Both the position numbers and the translations under genes were made by a program. Source: Galeruca laticollis (Eukaryota; Arthropoda; Insecta; Coleoptera; Chrysomelidae). Taken from it: a stretch of DNA of 64,000 bases. The first letter of the stretch is position 1, and each line of letters begins with the position of its first letter. Shown piece by piece: positions 22,276-31,262 of this stretch. The stretch spans positions 43,028,811 to 43,092,810 of the forward strand of contig OY998180.1 of assembly GCA_963921935.1 (NCBI GenBank), read 5' to 3'. The notes beneath the pieces are model-generated. The model searched no databases. It was not told where the DNA came from and saw nothing but the letters and a program-made list of their open reading frames with translations.

Positions 22276-22424
22276 AATTTGAATTACTGGACACATATTG
22301 AACATACTATTTACTACCTTCGGCCTCTGAAGATGATAACTTGGTTATCGAAACGCGCGTCAGACAGTGTAATCATAAGTGTTTGTGTAGTTGTAGTTAA
22401 TAGTGTGTCCAGATATAATTCAAT
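22276..22424 (+). repeat. Short inverted repeat around a hammerhead motif
   Basis: GAATTACTGGACACATATTGAAC at the left is matched in inverted form near the right end (TAGTGTGTCCAGATATAATTC). The segment between carries hammerhead motif 3. This is the same plan, inverted ends around a ribozyme, as the truncated Penelope-like copies in this window, in a smaller and older form. Confidence 0.55.
22323..22365 (+). ncRNA. Hammerhead ribozyme motif 3
   Basis: Core CTGAAGA at 22327-22333, stem II GATAAC-TTG-GTTATC (6 bp), GAAA, then C-GCGC-G-TC giving a 2-bp stem III with a GCGC loop and the GUC cleavage site. Stem I is weak: GCCT before the core against AGAC after the cleavage site, one mismatch. 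All invariant core residues are present. The weak stem I lowers the chance of activity. Confidence 0.6.
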
Positions 22425-23760
22425 CTGTTTAAACTTCACAAGATATTTGAAGTTAAAAAGAGAAATGTGAATATCTTGGGTGACTTTACACAATTCTTTC
22501 GATTAATAATTCCCTATCATATCACAACACTATACCATGTAATATTTTATTATCCTTTTGGGTATTATCTAGCCAGGAATATATATTCTACTTGATGTTC
22601 CATTTCCGTTTGTTATTTTGAAATTCTTCAATTATTGTATAAACGCCAACACATGTTCCTGTGATAACACATCTTCCATTTTGTTTTCAAATCTTTGAAA
22701 CATTGGTCTGCTGGCATGTTATAATTTCAAATGGTTAATATGCTTCTTGATTTTAATTTTGAATCTGATACTGTGGTTTTGACTATTTCAAAAAATAAAA
22801 ATGTCTAGTAATTGTGATGTTATTATTTATGAATTAGAATATTTGTTTACAACCTATTAGTTATTAGTTACTGATCAGTCATCACGTTTAATATTGGAAT
22901 TGTTTTGATTTATTTTTATGTTGAAGTTTGGCATTGACACAGTCAATTTCAAATAAACATTGTAACAATCACAGGGTCATTTGGGTTTGTTTAAAAATTT
23001 AATAGCATATTACAAGAAAATTACACATTTATCATTCAAAAAAGAAGGTAGGAGCGACATAGTAAGGACTTGATAAAAGTAACATAAATGCGTTGGACAA
23101 GACAATTTACAAAATATATAAACTAGGGAAGTAATAAGGAAAGTCAACATCTTCGGCATGATATTACAGTCTTAATAAAGATATATACCAAAACACAATA
23201 ATCCTATTAATATTTATAAAAAGTGGAAATTACATAGACACAGAAAACAGTATGATAAGATACCAACCACACTGAAGACGCAAAATTGCATGTAAGAGGC
23301 AAAAGTATGAATAAAATAATAAAGGAAAGTATCATCATCGAGGAAAGGAACAAAAATATAAATGATAGAATTGAAAAAATAATACCATTATGTGCAAGAA
23401 CCATTTAAACATATTCGTGTAAAATAATGAAGAAACATAAAAACATGTTCTCTAGTACAAGTTACTTATATTTGAGACTTGCATAACCATTCACAACATA
23501 TTGGAAATACCATATAAGGCAATCATATGATTTATTACAAACCATCTATTCATCATAACCCCATTTTACATCCAACTTATTAATATTTATCAGTATCAGT
23601 TAATTCTCCAATTCATCTTAATATTTCCTGATTTGTTATCTTATTTGTCCATTTCATCTTTAGCAATCCTCAATATTTCTTCTTTCCAGTTACATTTAAT
23701 GTCTCAAGACAGTCTTTCTGAGGTCCAAATCCAAATAATTTACATTGATCTTTTTTACAG
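22425..23760 (+). other. ELAV intron, right part; no gene seen
   Basis: AT-rich intron sequence between the tandem array/hammerhead repeat and the next coding exon. It ends in a good acceptor, CTTTTTTACAG at 23760. No other feature was found. Confidence 0.5.
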
Positions 23761-23914
23761 GTATCCTATGCAAGACCAAGTTCAGAAGCAATCAAGGGAG
23801 CAAATCTATATGTATCTGGTTTACCGAAGAACATGACCCAACAAGACTTGGAAACACTTTTCAGTCCGTTTGGTCGGATAATTACATCTCGCATTCTCTG
23901 TGACAACATTACAG
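23761..23914 (+). CDS. fne/Rbp9-like: ELAV/Hu-family RNA-binding protein, exon encoding start of RRM2
   Basis: The exon reads VSYARPSSEAIKGANLYVSG, then LPKNMTQQDLETLFSPFGRI and ITSRILCDNIT plus one base of the next codon. It contains the RRM1-RRM2 linker, the RNP2 motif LYVSGL of RRM2, and the first helix and second strand. It is 154 nt long, entering at phase 0 from the AAG end of the previous exon and leaving at phase 1 (ACAG/GTAAGA at 23915), which fits both the microexon at 26379 and the exon at 59487. The match to insect ELAV proteins is essentially residue for residue, so the identification is firm. Confidence 0.95.
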
Positions 23915-26200
23915 GTAAGAGAGAACGTTTTATTGTTAATTTTTATCAGGTTTGTTTATGCAGAATTTGTTATAACCTAGTCACAGGTAACGAATTATAT
24001 AAATTTCGAAATAATAGTAACTTAATTTGAAATACTTATTGCTGATTTAATTTTACATACTGGTACCAACTACATGTCTACTGAATAAAGTGTACCAATA
24101 TGAAATTACTGCGAGTGACTTGATAATAAAATGGAAGCATACTTAAAATTCATTATTTACTAATGATTATAGCATTGCATTCGCATGCGGTTTTCTTGTA
24201 TAAAAATTCTAGGACTGTTTTATTGACGAATACTTAGGACCAGTGGAAGTTGTTATATGGAAAACCTGTATATATTCAGCTAAAAATTATTAGTCACAAT
24301 TTTTGATAATGTGTAATTCGATGACAGTCGAAACCTATAGCTCCTGGAGTAGTTGTTACTGTCCTATAATTAGGTGTTTGACATTGAATTAAAGTTATAG
24401 TAAGTAGTAGGTAAATGATCAATACCATTTCTGTGTAGAATATTTTTCTACGACATTTAATGGCAACGTAAGGAATTTAACATTTTTTTTTCTAAGAAAT
24501 ACATGGTTTTAGCACAATTTGCATAAACGAACAATTGATTCTTTAGTCAAGGACTCGAGTGTAATGACAATTATAAGGAAACTTAGAAATAAGGACGTTA
24601 TAATATTATAGTTATTTCGTGACAATAATTTACTTTTAACCAAAATCTATGCTAACGAAAATGCTTTTAAAATACGTTTGTTTATGACCAACTACTTATA
24701 TTACATTTTTTTATTTCCTTAAGTGCTTGTTAAAAACCCCATCTTATTAACATGTATGTTATTAATTGATTACTTATACTTATTAATAGACTTTGACTAT
24801 TATTTGGCTGTGCTCCAATACATTGTATAATTATATACCATTTAATTTTTACCGTCACATACGAGTCCTGTGTTAGTGGAAATGAAGTGACTAAATCACC
24901 TTCAGTGCAGCCTTTTTGTAACACTATTGTCTTCCGCAGGCACTGAGCTGACACTGACAATTAGAAAGAGTTAATTCATGTTTTCGTTTATTGTCGTGTT
25001 TGAGTTTGCTTGTGTATTTCAAATTTCAAAAAAAAATCGTTTAAAATTTGGTTATAATTAGGAGTCACAAAAGGCTCAGAATGGTATAAAGTTTTTTTGT
25101 ATTTGCTTAAGGAAAACGTATCATACAATTCGTGATATGAAATAAAAATTCACTTAATATAAAATTCAAAAAACTATACCTACTACATTTATTTTCCAGT
25201 GCTAAAAATAACGTCGCAAGTTCCAATAAATAACCTGGAAATTAATTTCTAAACAAATTTAGCGACCGCTGATCTCCGTAATTTTTCTATTTTTATATTG
25301 TATCCACGCTAATAGGATCTACCTGCAAATTATTTGGATAAGTTACCAAATATTTACTGTTAAAAATTTAAAAATTTTGTTAGACTGTATCAAATATGTT
25401 CATAGGAGGAGGGCGATAAATTATTAAAACATACAACAATTTTGCTGTCTCGTTCATCTTTTAATATCTGTCAGTTTTATAATCTTGTGGTGATTTATTT
25501 AGATCATTAAATTTCATCCTTACCCCCCCTCCCCCTTCCCCCCCACTCAAAGCCTACCCCCACCAATTTCTCAGTTTCAAATACATGGGATTCTCTGAGT
25601 CTCTCTTAATTGCCGTTATTGATACAAGTAGTAATCTTGCCGAATATTAACTTAATATACAAACTGTTCAAAATATAATTTTCCTTGAAGTTATTTTTTT
25701 ATTAACAATAATGATGTGAAACAAAACGACTAGTTATAATATTTTTCTATTTTCCAAACTAAGCGAGTCAATTTCTTTTTTTTTATTTCATTTTTATGCA
25801 GTCAAATGAGCTGTACATTGTGCATTGATACAGTACTTTACCTGATGTTTATTATCCAACAAGGTGAATCGAATTAATTGCATCTGGTAGAATTGCTGGT
25901 CTCAGAAGCAATCCACACTCTCAAAGAGAGAAAATTCTACATGGGACACTCTGTATTTTATTTGTTTGATACATTCTTGATTGAATTATGAGAAAAGATT
26001 CAGGCTGGATACAGCTTGTACCATTTTCGTGTCAAAAGCAGTTGATTTTTTTAAGAAAATTAGAAGAGTTCTATTCTGATAACTGTATCTAGTAGAAATA
26101 CTGTATAACTTCAGTTCCAATACTGCGGTAATGAATAATTCTAATTTTATATTAAAATATTTTTGTATGGCCCACCGTTTATAAAATAGTTTGTCTCAAT
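23915..26200 (+). other. Start of the 35.6-kb ELAV intron
   Basis: AT-rich intron. The one compositional oddity is a C-rich tract at about 25519-25560 (runs of C interrupted by T and A, very unlike its surroundings). No coding potential or mobile element is recognised. Confidence 0.5.
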
Positions 26201-26371
26201 AAAAATAATGTTGGTTTAGTATGGAAATAATTTAATTTCTTTAAAATACTTGACAAGCCAGGAAGATAATATTTTTCTGACAGTAACAAAGAGAATGGAT
26301 TGAATATATTGCTTTATTCTGGTATTTTGAAATTAATATAACAATTTCCATACTAAACCTCATTTATTTTT
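26201..26371 (+). promoter_or_regulatory. Stem-loop adjoining the microexon splice acceptor
   Basis: GGTTTAGTATGGAAAT (26213-26228) is perfectly complementary to ATTTCCATACTAAACC (26344-26359). Weaker pairing between AAAAATAA at 26201-26208 and TTATTTTT at the end of the acceptor's pyrimidine tract extends it. In RNA the stem would sequester the tract directly before TTGCAG at 26378, with a loop of about 115 nt. It could be a splicing-control element or the TIRs of a small MITE; both readings fit the sequence. Confidence 0.5.
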
Positions 26372-26378
26372 ATTGCAG

Positions 26379-26414
26379 CGAATTATTATATAGAGAATGA
26401 GCGGATGGAAAATG
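26379..26414 (+). CDS. fne/Rbp9-like: Candidate 36-nt in-frame ELAV microexon
   Basis: A segment bounded by TTATTTTTATTGCAG and by ATG/GTAAGT, a consensus donor. Its 36 nt are a multiple of three and have no stop in the phase imposed by its neighbours. Spliced between the exons ending at 23914 and starting at 59487 it would add 12 residues, ANYYIENERMEN, between CDNIT and GLSKGVGF. That is the loop between beta-strands 2 and 3 of RRM2, close to the RNA-binding face. Skipping it also keeps the frame, so it would be a cassette exon. I recall that some insect ELAV-family isoforms differ at this junction, but I cannot verify that here. The call rests on splice signals, length and phase. Confidence 0.6.
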
Positions 26415-26791
26415 GTAAGTAGCCATTTTTATAATAAACTAGTCATTTATAATAAATGCATACAAAGTTGGCTAGTCAAAAAGTCATCGTCATTCTCAAC
26501 TCCCATTGGTCAAATTTTCATCAACGCCCCTTCGATTCTTATTAATTTTCATTATTTTTGACAGAAAAATCAAATAAGCTTCAACAATGAATTCTATACA
26601 ATCGAAAATCTCTAAAGTCACTCGTTCTTTTGCCTTGACTTTAAACATGTGTAACTGTTAAGTAAATATATTGCAAAAATATCCTGAATACTCAATGAGA
26701 AATGTAACTTTGGATATTGTTTGTATTGTGTGCCTAAAAGCAAAAAAATGTTAATTGTTATAAATTTTCAATGCATTGATGATAAAATATA
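26415..26791 (+). other. ELAV intron, no gene seen
   Basis: Short intronic stretch between the microexon candidate and mariner copy D; no feature supported. Confidence 0.4.
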
Positions 26792-29081
26792 TACAGTACT
26801 AGGAATATTATTTGGTCACATATGCTTAAGCGACAATGTGTTAGAAAGAAACAAATATAAATGCAGTGTATTACTCTTTTTCTCTAACAGGATATCATAA
26901 AGTGGAAAACGTGCCAAAGTACATGTCTGTAAGCGACGACAATGTGTTACAAGTATAAATTCATTGTAGGTATTAACAGTATATCAGAAACAGTGAAAAT
27001 ATTATTCACTGAATGTTCTGAAGTAAACTTAATATTGCCGGCTTTCATTGTACATTTATATTAATTGTAAAATACATTACTCTAACACGTGAACAAGTTT
27101 CGAGAAACTTTTAATTATGATAATTCGAGAGGTTGTAACATATCAAGATAATTAATTCGATCTATTTGTTGAACATTTTATTGTAATGCTGGAAATTGTT
27201 CTAATTTTCAGTTTGAAAGCGGTTAAAACCTTTACTTTTTTGAGATTTGGCAACGTGGGAATGTGTCGACTGAACAATTGGATTGCTTTTTGTATTTATC
27301 AATAAAAATGCTGTTACTGTTTTTACGTTTGTTCTCAAACTAACTCTTTGTGTAAATACACACAGTACAAATTAAAAAGGGCTTTCAGTAATAAACATAA
27401 AAATCGAATTCTAATAAAAATACCTATTATTTTTAAATAAAAGTAATATTCTGATAGGTAATAAATTAAAAAATTAGTTATAAATTTCTTGACGAACATG
27501 GGTGAGTATTTGAGGTGTTATCTCGATACAGGCTTGTAGAATTTGTTCCCTAAGTTCATTCAGAGAACTGGCCCTCTTCTCCTGGAATCCATAAATTCTC
27601 GATTTCACATAACCTCAGAAAAAGACATCGTTGAGTGCTAAATCTGGAGATCTTGCATGCCAATTGTGTATTTAAGAAATTTATTGCTAGTCGAAAATTA
27701 AGCGATGCACAACCGTCATGTTCGTACCAAATATCATTGAAGTTGACACCAAATTGTATAAGAGCAGGAGTAATTTAGTTTTGCAGCATATTCAAATATT
27801 TTTGTTCGGTTAAATTGCCGTCAATAAAAAATGGTCCAATTAAATGTTCACCTAATATTCCAGCCCAAACATTTAACTTTTGGGGATATTGAGTTCTACT
27901 ATTGTAGTGTTTATGTAGGTTTATCCTGGACCAATATCGCATAACGGATGAATTATATGCACCGTGTATGGGAAAAGTCGAGTCTTCTGTGAACAAAATA
28001 TTTTTTGAAAAGTTTGCAACCAATTACATTTTTTCCATAACTATTTCACAAAATTCCATTCTACGAAATTAATCGTCTGGAAATATTTCACAGCTCTTTT
28101 TCAGTTTAAAACTACGATAGTTATTTTTTTTAATACAGTCCGAATCGCTTTCGGATCAAAATGCTTTGTTAAATGAGTGGACTGTAGAGGATTATTTTCC
28201 ATACTTGGACAGATTAAAATATCTCTTTTTCGGGTTGGATTTGACGATTTTGTGTACGCGGGTCATGTTTTGTGGGAGTGACACATCCATGTTCTTCAAA
28301 ATTTTTTTATAACCGTTCTCGCTTGTTTCGCTAATTGGTTGGGTATTTTCGAATGCTACAATAAACAAATTTTCTGCTATTTCTCGATACGAATTACCCT
28401 GGTAATACCATTTTACAATTTGCTCTTCTTGGTGTATCTGTATACTCATTTTATAAGATTTACAAAGATCGTTCATCAAAAGAAAACAAACAGTTATTGA
28501 CGCACAGTTAAACGTCTGAACTATAGCCGATAAGTACCGCTCTCGAGAGGCGCACGCGCGATTCGTATACGTATATTATAGTATCCTTATTTTAACTGTA
28601 ATAATCTACGCTGACTAGATTGTCTATGTCACCATGCCTCTCTCTAACACACTGGTAATTCCATGTGCCGGTGTACATTTTCCCGTTGCGTATGAGACGA
28701 CTATTGTTTTACGCTGGAATTTAATGAGGATTATTTCTGTTATTCTTGAAAAGGAATATTGTATGTGTACTTATACTTTCAACGTGTAGATTGAAAATGA
28801 AGATAGGGGATAGATAAAAATAGAAAAATTACGGCTGTAGACGAAATCATTTTATCAGGAGCGTAGGAATTACAGCATTCAGAATTGAATATTTGCCATA
28901 TAATGATTGGAGTGATATTTGCAAAACAATTTAACAGTGTGCAACAATACTTCTTTGACATGTTATGATACCCTGATAAAGAAAATAGGTGATACACTGA
29001 ATACACTTCTTTCTAACACATAGTCGCTTATAGACTCTGTATTAAAACCCTATGTTACCATAGAATATTCCTAGCACTGTA
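26792..29081 (-). mobile_element. mariner-like element, copy D
   Basis: The termini are TACAGTACTAGGAATATT (26792) and the complement of TACAGTGCTAGGAATATT (29081), followed by TA, the classic Tc1/mariner end and target. Inverted similarity runs about 160-240 bp inward, through AGCGAC.ATGTGTTAGAAAGAA and ATCATAA. The 2290-bp element encodes a transposase remnant on the minus strand. This subfamily has different arms from A, B, C and E. Confidence 0.85.
27476..28479 (-). pseudogene. mariner transposase remnant, copy D
   Basis: The N-terminal part (SIQIHQEEQIVKWYYQGNSY, then REIAENLF) is the first helix-turn-helix; KIVKSNPKKRYFNLSKYG follows after frame damage. The catalytic domain reads ILFTEDSTFPIHGAYNSSVM, where the usual FTDE is scrambled to FTED. 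It continues RYWSRINLHKHYNSRTQYPQ, KLNVWAGILGEHLIGPFFID and GNLTEQKYLNMLQN. The second Asp (YEHDGCASLN) and the C-terminus (ITPQILTHVRQEIYN, stop at 27476) are in shifted frames. This would be a full-length protein of about 330 residues apart from several frameshifts. It is closest to the other long-arm mariners in layout. Confidence 0.8.
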
Positions 29082-29092
29082 TATGTATATAA

Positions 29093-29100
<8 letters not shown>

Positions 29101-29155
<55 letters not shown>
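29101..29155. repeat. (TA)n microsatellite
   Basis: An uninterrupted AT/TA dinucleotide run of about 55 bp between mariner copy D and the Penelope-like fragment. Confidence 0.95.
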
Positions 29156-29158
<3 letters not shown>

Positions 29159-29262
29159 AAAAGTATTGGTACGTTTGACTGATGAATATTAACAAAATAT
29201 GTTCATCCAGAACTGGGTGTAGCAGTCAACAGTGGGGCTGGTGAGAAATCAAACAAGGAGTA

Positions 29263-30093
29263 TTACGCACATCTTGGTACCGTAAACCCATGGCAAGTAA
29301 TAGATTTCTTAATTACCATTCCAATCCCACCATGCAAATGAAAGTTAATTTAATTCATACTATGAAAAGCCGCGTATGCTAATTGTCTCATCCTCAATAC
29401 AGAAATCTTGATTTGAAAATGCTTTACAATATATTTATTGATAATTCTTATCCTTCTAAACTTCTCAAGAACATTATTTTCAGTTCTTCTTTTCCAATCC
29501 AACGTCGGTTGGCTATAGTTAAGAGTTCTAATGTTGATGATATACGTGAAACAGATATGAAATTTGTTTCCTTACCTTATATCAATGATCTGACTCCCAA
29601 ACTTATTTCTGTTTTGAAACACATTCCACATGTTAAGATTTCAACGACGAATGTGAAAACTGTAGGTTCCCTGTTTACCCGCACCAAAACTAAAGTCAAA
29701 CCGTTAGAAAGTTCCAATGTTGTGTATAAGATCAATTGCAAGGATTGTCATAAAGCATACATTGGACAAACCTCAAGGCTTTTGCAGGGTAGAATAACAT
29801 CTCACAAAAGCGATTGCAGATTGGGAAAGCCGTCTTGCGCTCTGTCGACCCATGTTATTGAATCACAACATGATATGGATTTCGAAGGAGTTGAAGTTTT
29901 AATTGGAGAAAATAACTACTATAAAAGGATTTTCTTGGAGATGGTGTTTATTAATAAAATTGAAAGACCCCTCAACACTAGATCAGATACTCAAAATCTG
30001 AGTCTCATCTATAATTACATTTTGGAGTATGAGAATAATAAGAACAAAGTTCCTAAAATATTTCCCCTAACACAGCACACTAACCATGCATAA
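29263..30093 (+). pseudogene. Penelope-like RT C-terminus plus GIY-YIG endonuclease
   Basis: Upstream of the first Met the frame reads WYRKPMASNRFLNYHSN, the reverse-transcriptase thumb region of Penelope-like elements, with one stop in RVC*LSHP. From 29383 it is open for 236 codons: SHPQYRNLDLKML and NSYPSKLLKNIIF precede the nuclease. The GIY-YIG domain is VVYKINCKDCHKAYIGQTSR, then RITSHKSD with the conserved Arg and His, STHVIESQHDMDFEGVEV, and KRIFLEMVFINK with the catalytic-type Glu. GIY-YIG is the nicking nuclease these elements use for target-primed insertion. The palm and fingers of the RT are absent, so the copy is dead on its own. A closely related frame runs off the right edge of the window. 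Confidence 0.88.
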
Positions 30094-30478
30094 CATCTTC
30101 GTTAATGTAGTGTTCGCTGGTTTGCATTTTAGTTAAAGGCCATTTTGTGTTGTTCCGTGCTCACCGTGTTGTTCCATGCTAATTGTCACTTTTACCATTT
30201 GTTATCATTTGTTTTCATTTGGAGTTTTATCAGTTAATTTCTAACATCTTAAAATGTAATATTCATTGTGTGTTTGATCCGATAATAATTTCTAAATCAG
30301 TACAATGTTATTGTTTGTAACGGTTTTTATGTTACTTTTAAATGTTTTTTAAATGTATATATTGTTTATGGAGTTTTTATTGTTTCCAACTTTTATGGTA
30401 TAGTCGATCTAACAATCCATTTTAGTAAGTACGACTATGTTTTGTAACGTATTGTTTTTAAATATATAATATTTGTAG
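30094..30478 (+). other. 3' untranslated region of Penelope-like element 1
   Basis: AT-rich sequence between the endonuclease stop and the hammerhead motif. No further coding potential. Confidence 0.5.
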
Positions 30479-30521
30479 TCATCCTGAGGAAGACCCCAAA
30501 CAAGGGTTGAAAGCTTGATGA
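30479..30521 (+). ncRNA. Hammerhead ribozyme motif 4 (PLE tail)
   Basis: Stem I TCATC, core CTGAGGA, stem II GACCC-CAAACAA-GGGTT (5 bp), GAAA, then GCTT and GATGA, which closes stem I with five perfect pairs. Stem III is reduced to the palindrome AGCU with no loop, so cleavage after the second U would need two copies pairing as a dimer. Such palindromic minimal stem III is known in hammerheads of Penelope-like elements. It lies in the expected place, downstream of the GIY-YIG frame. Confidence 0.7.
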
Positions 30522-30594
30522 ATAATAAAATTGTTTGATTTCTCACCAGCCCCACTGTTGACTGCTACACCCAGTTCTGGATGAACATATTTTG

Positions 30595-30596
<2 letters not shown>

Positions 30597-30637
<41 letters not shown>

Positions 30638-30677
30638 TATATATATATCTATATATATATATATCTATATATATATA
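30597..30677. repeat. (TA)n-rich microsatellite
   Basis: TA dinucleotide tract with a few ATAAAT and ATCTAT interruptions, directly abutting the inverted end of Penelope-like element 1. Confidence 0.95.
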
Positions 30678-30918
30678 TAAAGCAACAAAGAGTTTCATGG
30701 GTATTTCACGCAGAAAGAAGAAAGGGCTACTGAAAAGGGTCGTAACCGCAGAAACGTGGGAAAACACACAGCTTTGCTCCTAGGTTTCACACCCTTACTC
30801 GGTTATACCGTACTGAGGACGGCTAATGAGCCAGAAACTTGCATGTCTGCGGTTACCAGCTCTTTTCAGTAGCCCCTTCTTCTATTTGCGTGCAATACCC
30901 ACTAATCTATTCGTTGCT

Positions 30919-30923
<5 letters not shown>
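30678..30923 (+). mobile_element. Palindromic ribozyme-bearing repeat, 246 bp
   Basis: Arms 30678-30757 and 30842-30923 are inverted copies (shared: AGCAAC, GGGTATT.CACGCA, GAAGAA.GGGCTACTGAAAAG, GTAACCGCAGA). The unpaired centre holds hammerhead motif 5, and the right arm starts at its predicted cleavage site. TA tracts flank both sides. The right arm and ribozyme are repeated in direct tandem at 54737-55332. This is a member of a short ribozyme-bearing retroelement family rather than a DNA transposon. Confidence 0.7.
30807..30853 (+). ncRNA. Hammerhead ribozyme motif 5
   Basis: Stem I ACCGTA, core CTGAGGA (30813-30819), stem II GGCT-AATG-AGCC, GAAA, stem III C..G around TTGCAT, the site GTC (cleavage after 30847), and TGCGGT closing stem I with six pairs, one of them U-G. 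All invariant core bases are present. The 10.1-11.1 position is C-A rather than the usual G-C. This is the best-preserved copy of its family in the window. Confidence 0.72.

Positions 30924-30986
<63 letters not shown>
30924..30986. repeat. (TA)n microsatellite
   Basis: Continuous TA run following the right arm of the ribozyme-bearing palindrome, whose last bases (GCTTA) merge into it. Confidence 0.95.
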
Positions 30987-30989
<3 letters not shown>

Positions 30990-31209
30990 TTTCAAACAAA
31001 TTATTTTATATATAATTAGGCAGCTTTTAAGTTCGGAAAAAATTATAAAAAAAATATCATAAGATATCATTTTAAACTGTAAATGTCCCTTGTTTCTATG
31101 TTTCCTTATATGTTTGATATAATTTTCAACTCGAGCAACTTTTAGTATAAGGTACTATTGACCAATTGATAAAATGATTCTCTGTAAGTTTTTTTTAAAG
31201 TGTCGCAAT

Positions 31210-31212
<3 letters not shown>

Positions 31213-31260
<48 letters not shown>
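31213..31260. repeat. (TA)n microsatellite at insertion site of copy E
   Basis: A TA tract interrupted once by TTT. Mariner copy E starts right after it, and a short TATATATAA remains on its far side, as expected if the element inserted into a TA tract. Confidence 0.9.

Positions 31261-31262
<2 letters not shown>

Larger units (their letters stand above)
29191..30596 (+). mobile_element. 5'-truncated Penelope-like element 1 with perfect 66-bp inverted ends
   Basis: A 66-bp segment (29191-29256, starting AACAAAATATGTTCATCC) is repeated without a mismatch in inverted orientation at 30531-30596. Between them lie the end of the reverse-transcriptase thumb, a GIY-YIG endonuclease frame, an AT-rich 3' region and a hammerhead motif. 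Truncated Penelope-like copies with an inverted piece of their own tail at the 5' end are known from other genomes. The perfect identity of the ends suggests a young insertion. Both sides abut (TA)n tracts. Confidence 0.85.

Noticed and set aside
21911..22294. 127-codon minus-strand frame as a gene
   Set aside because: No recognisable domain, and its 5' end overlaps the hammerhead repeat; likely chance in AT-rich intron.
26886..26923. Second splice-bounded microexon near the first (CTCTAACAG ... GTAAGC, 38 nt)
   Set aside because: It lies inside the inverted arm of mariner copy D and would break the frame.
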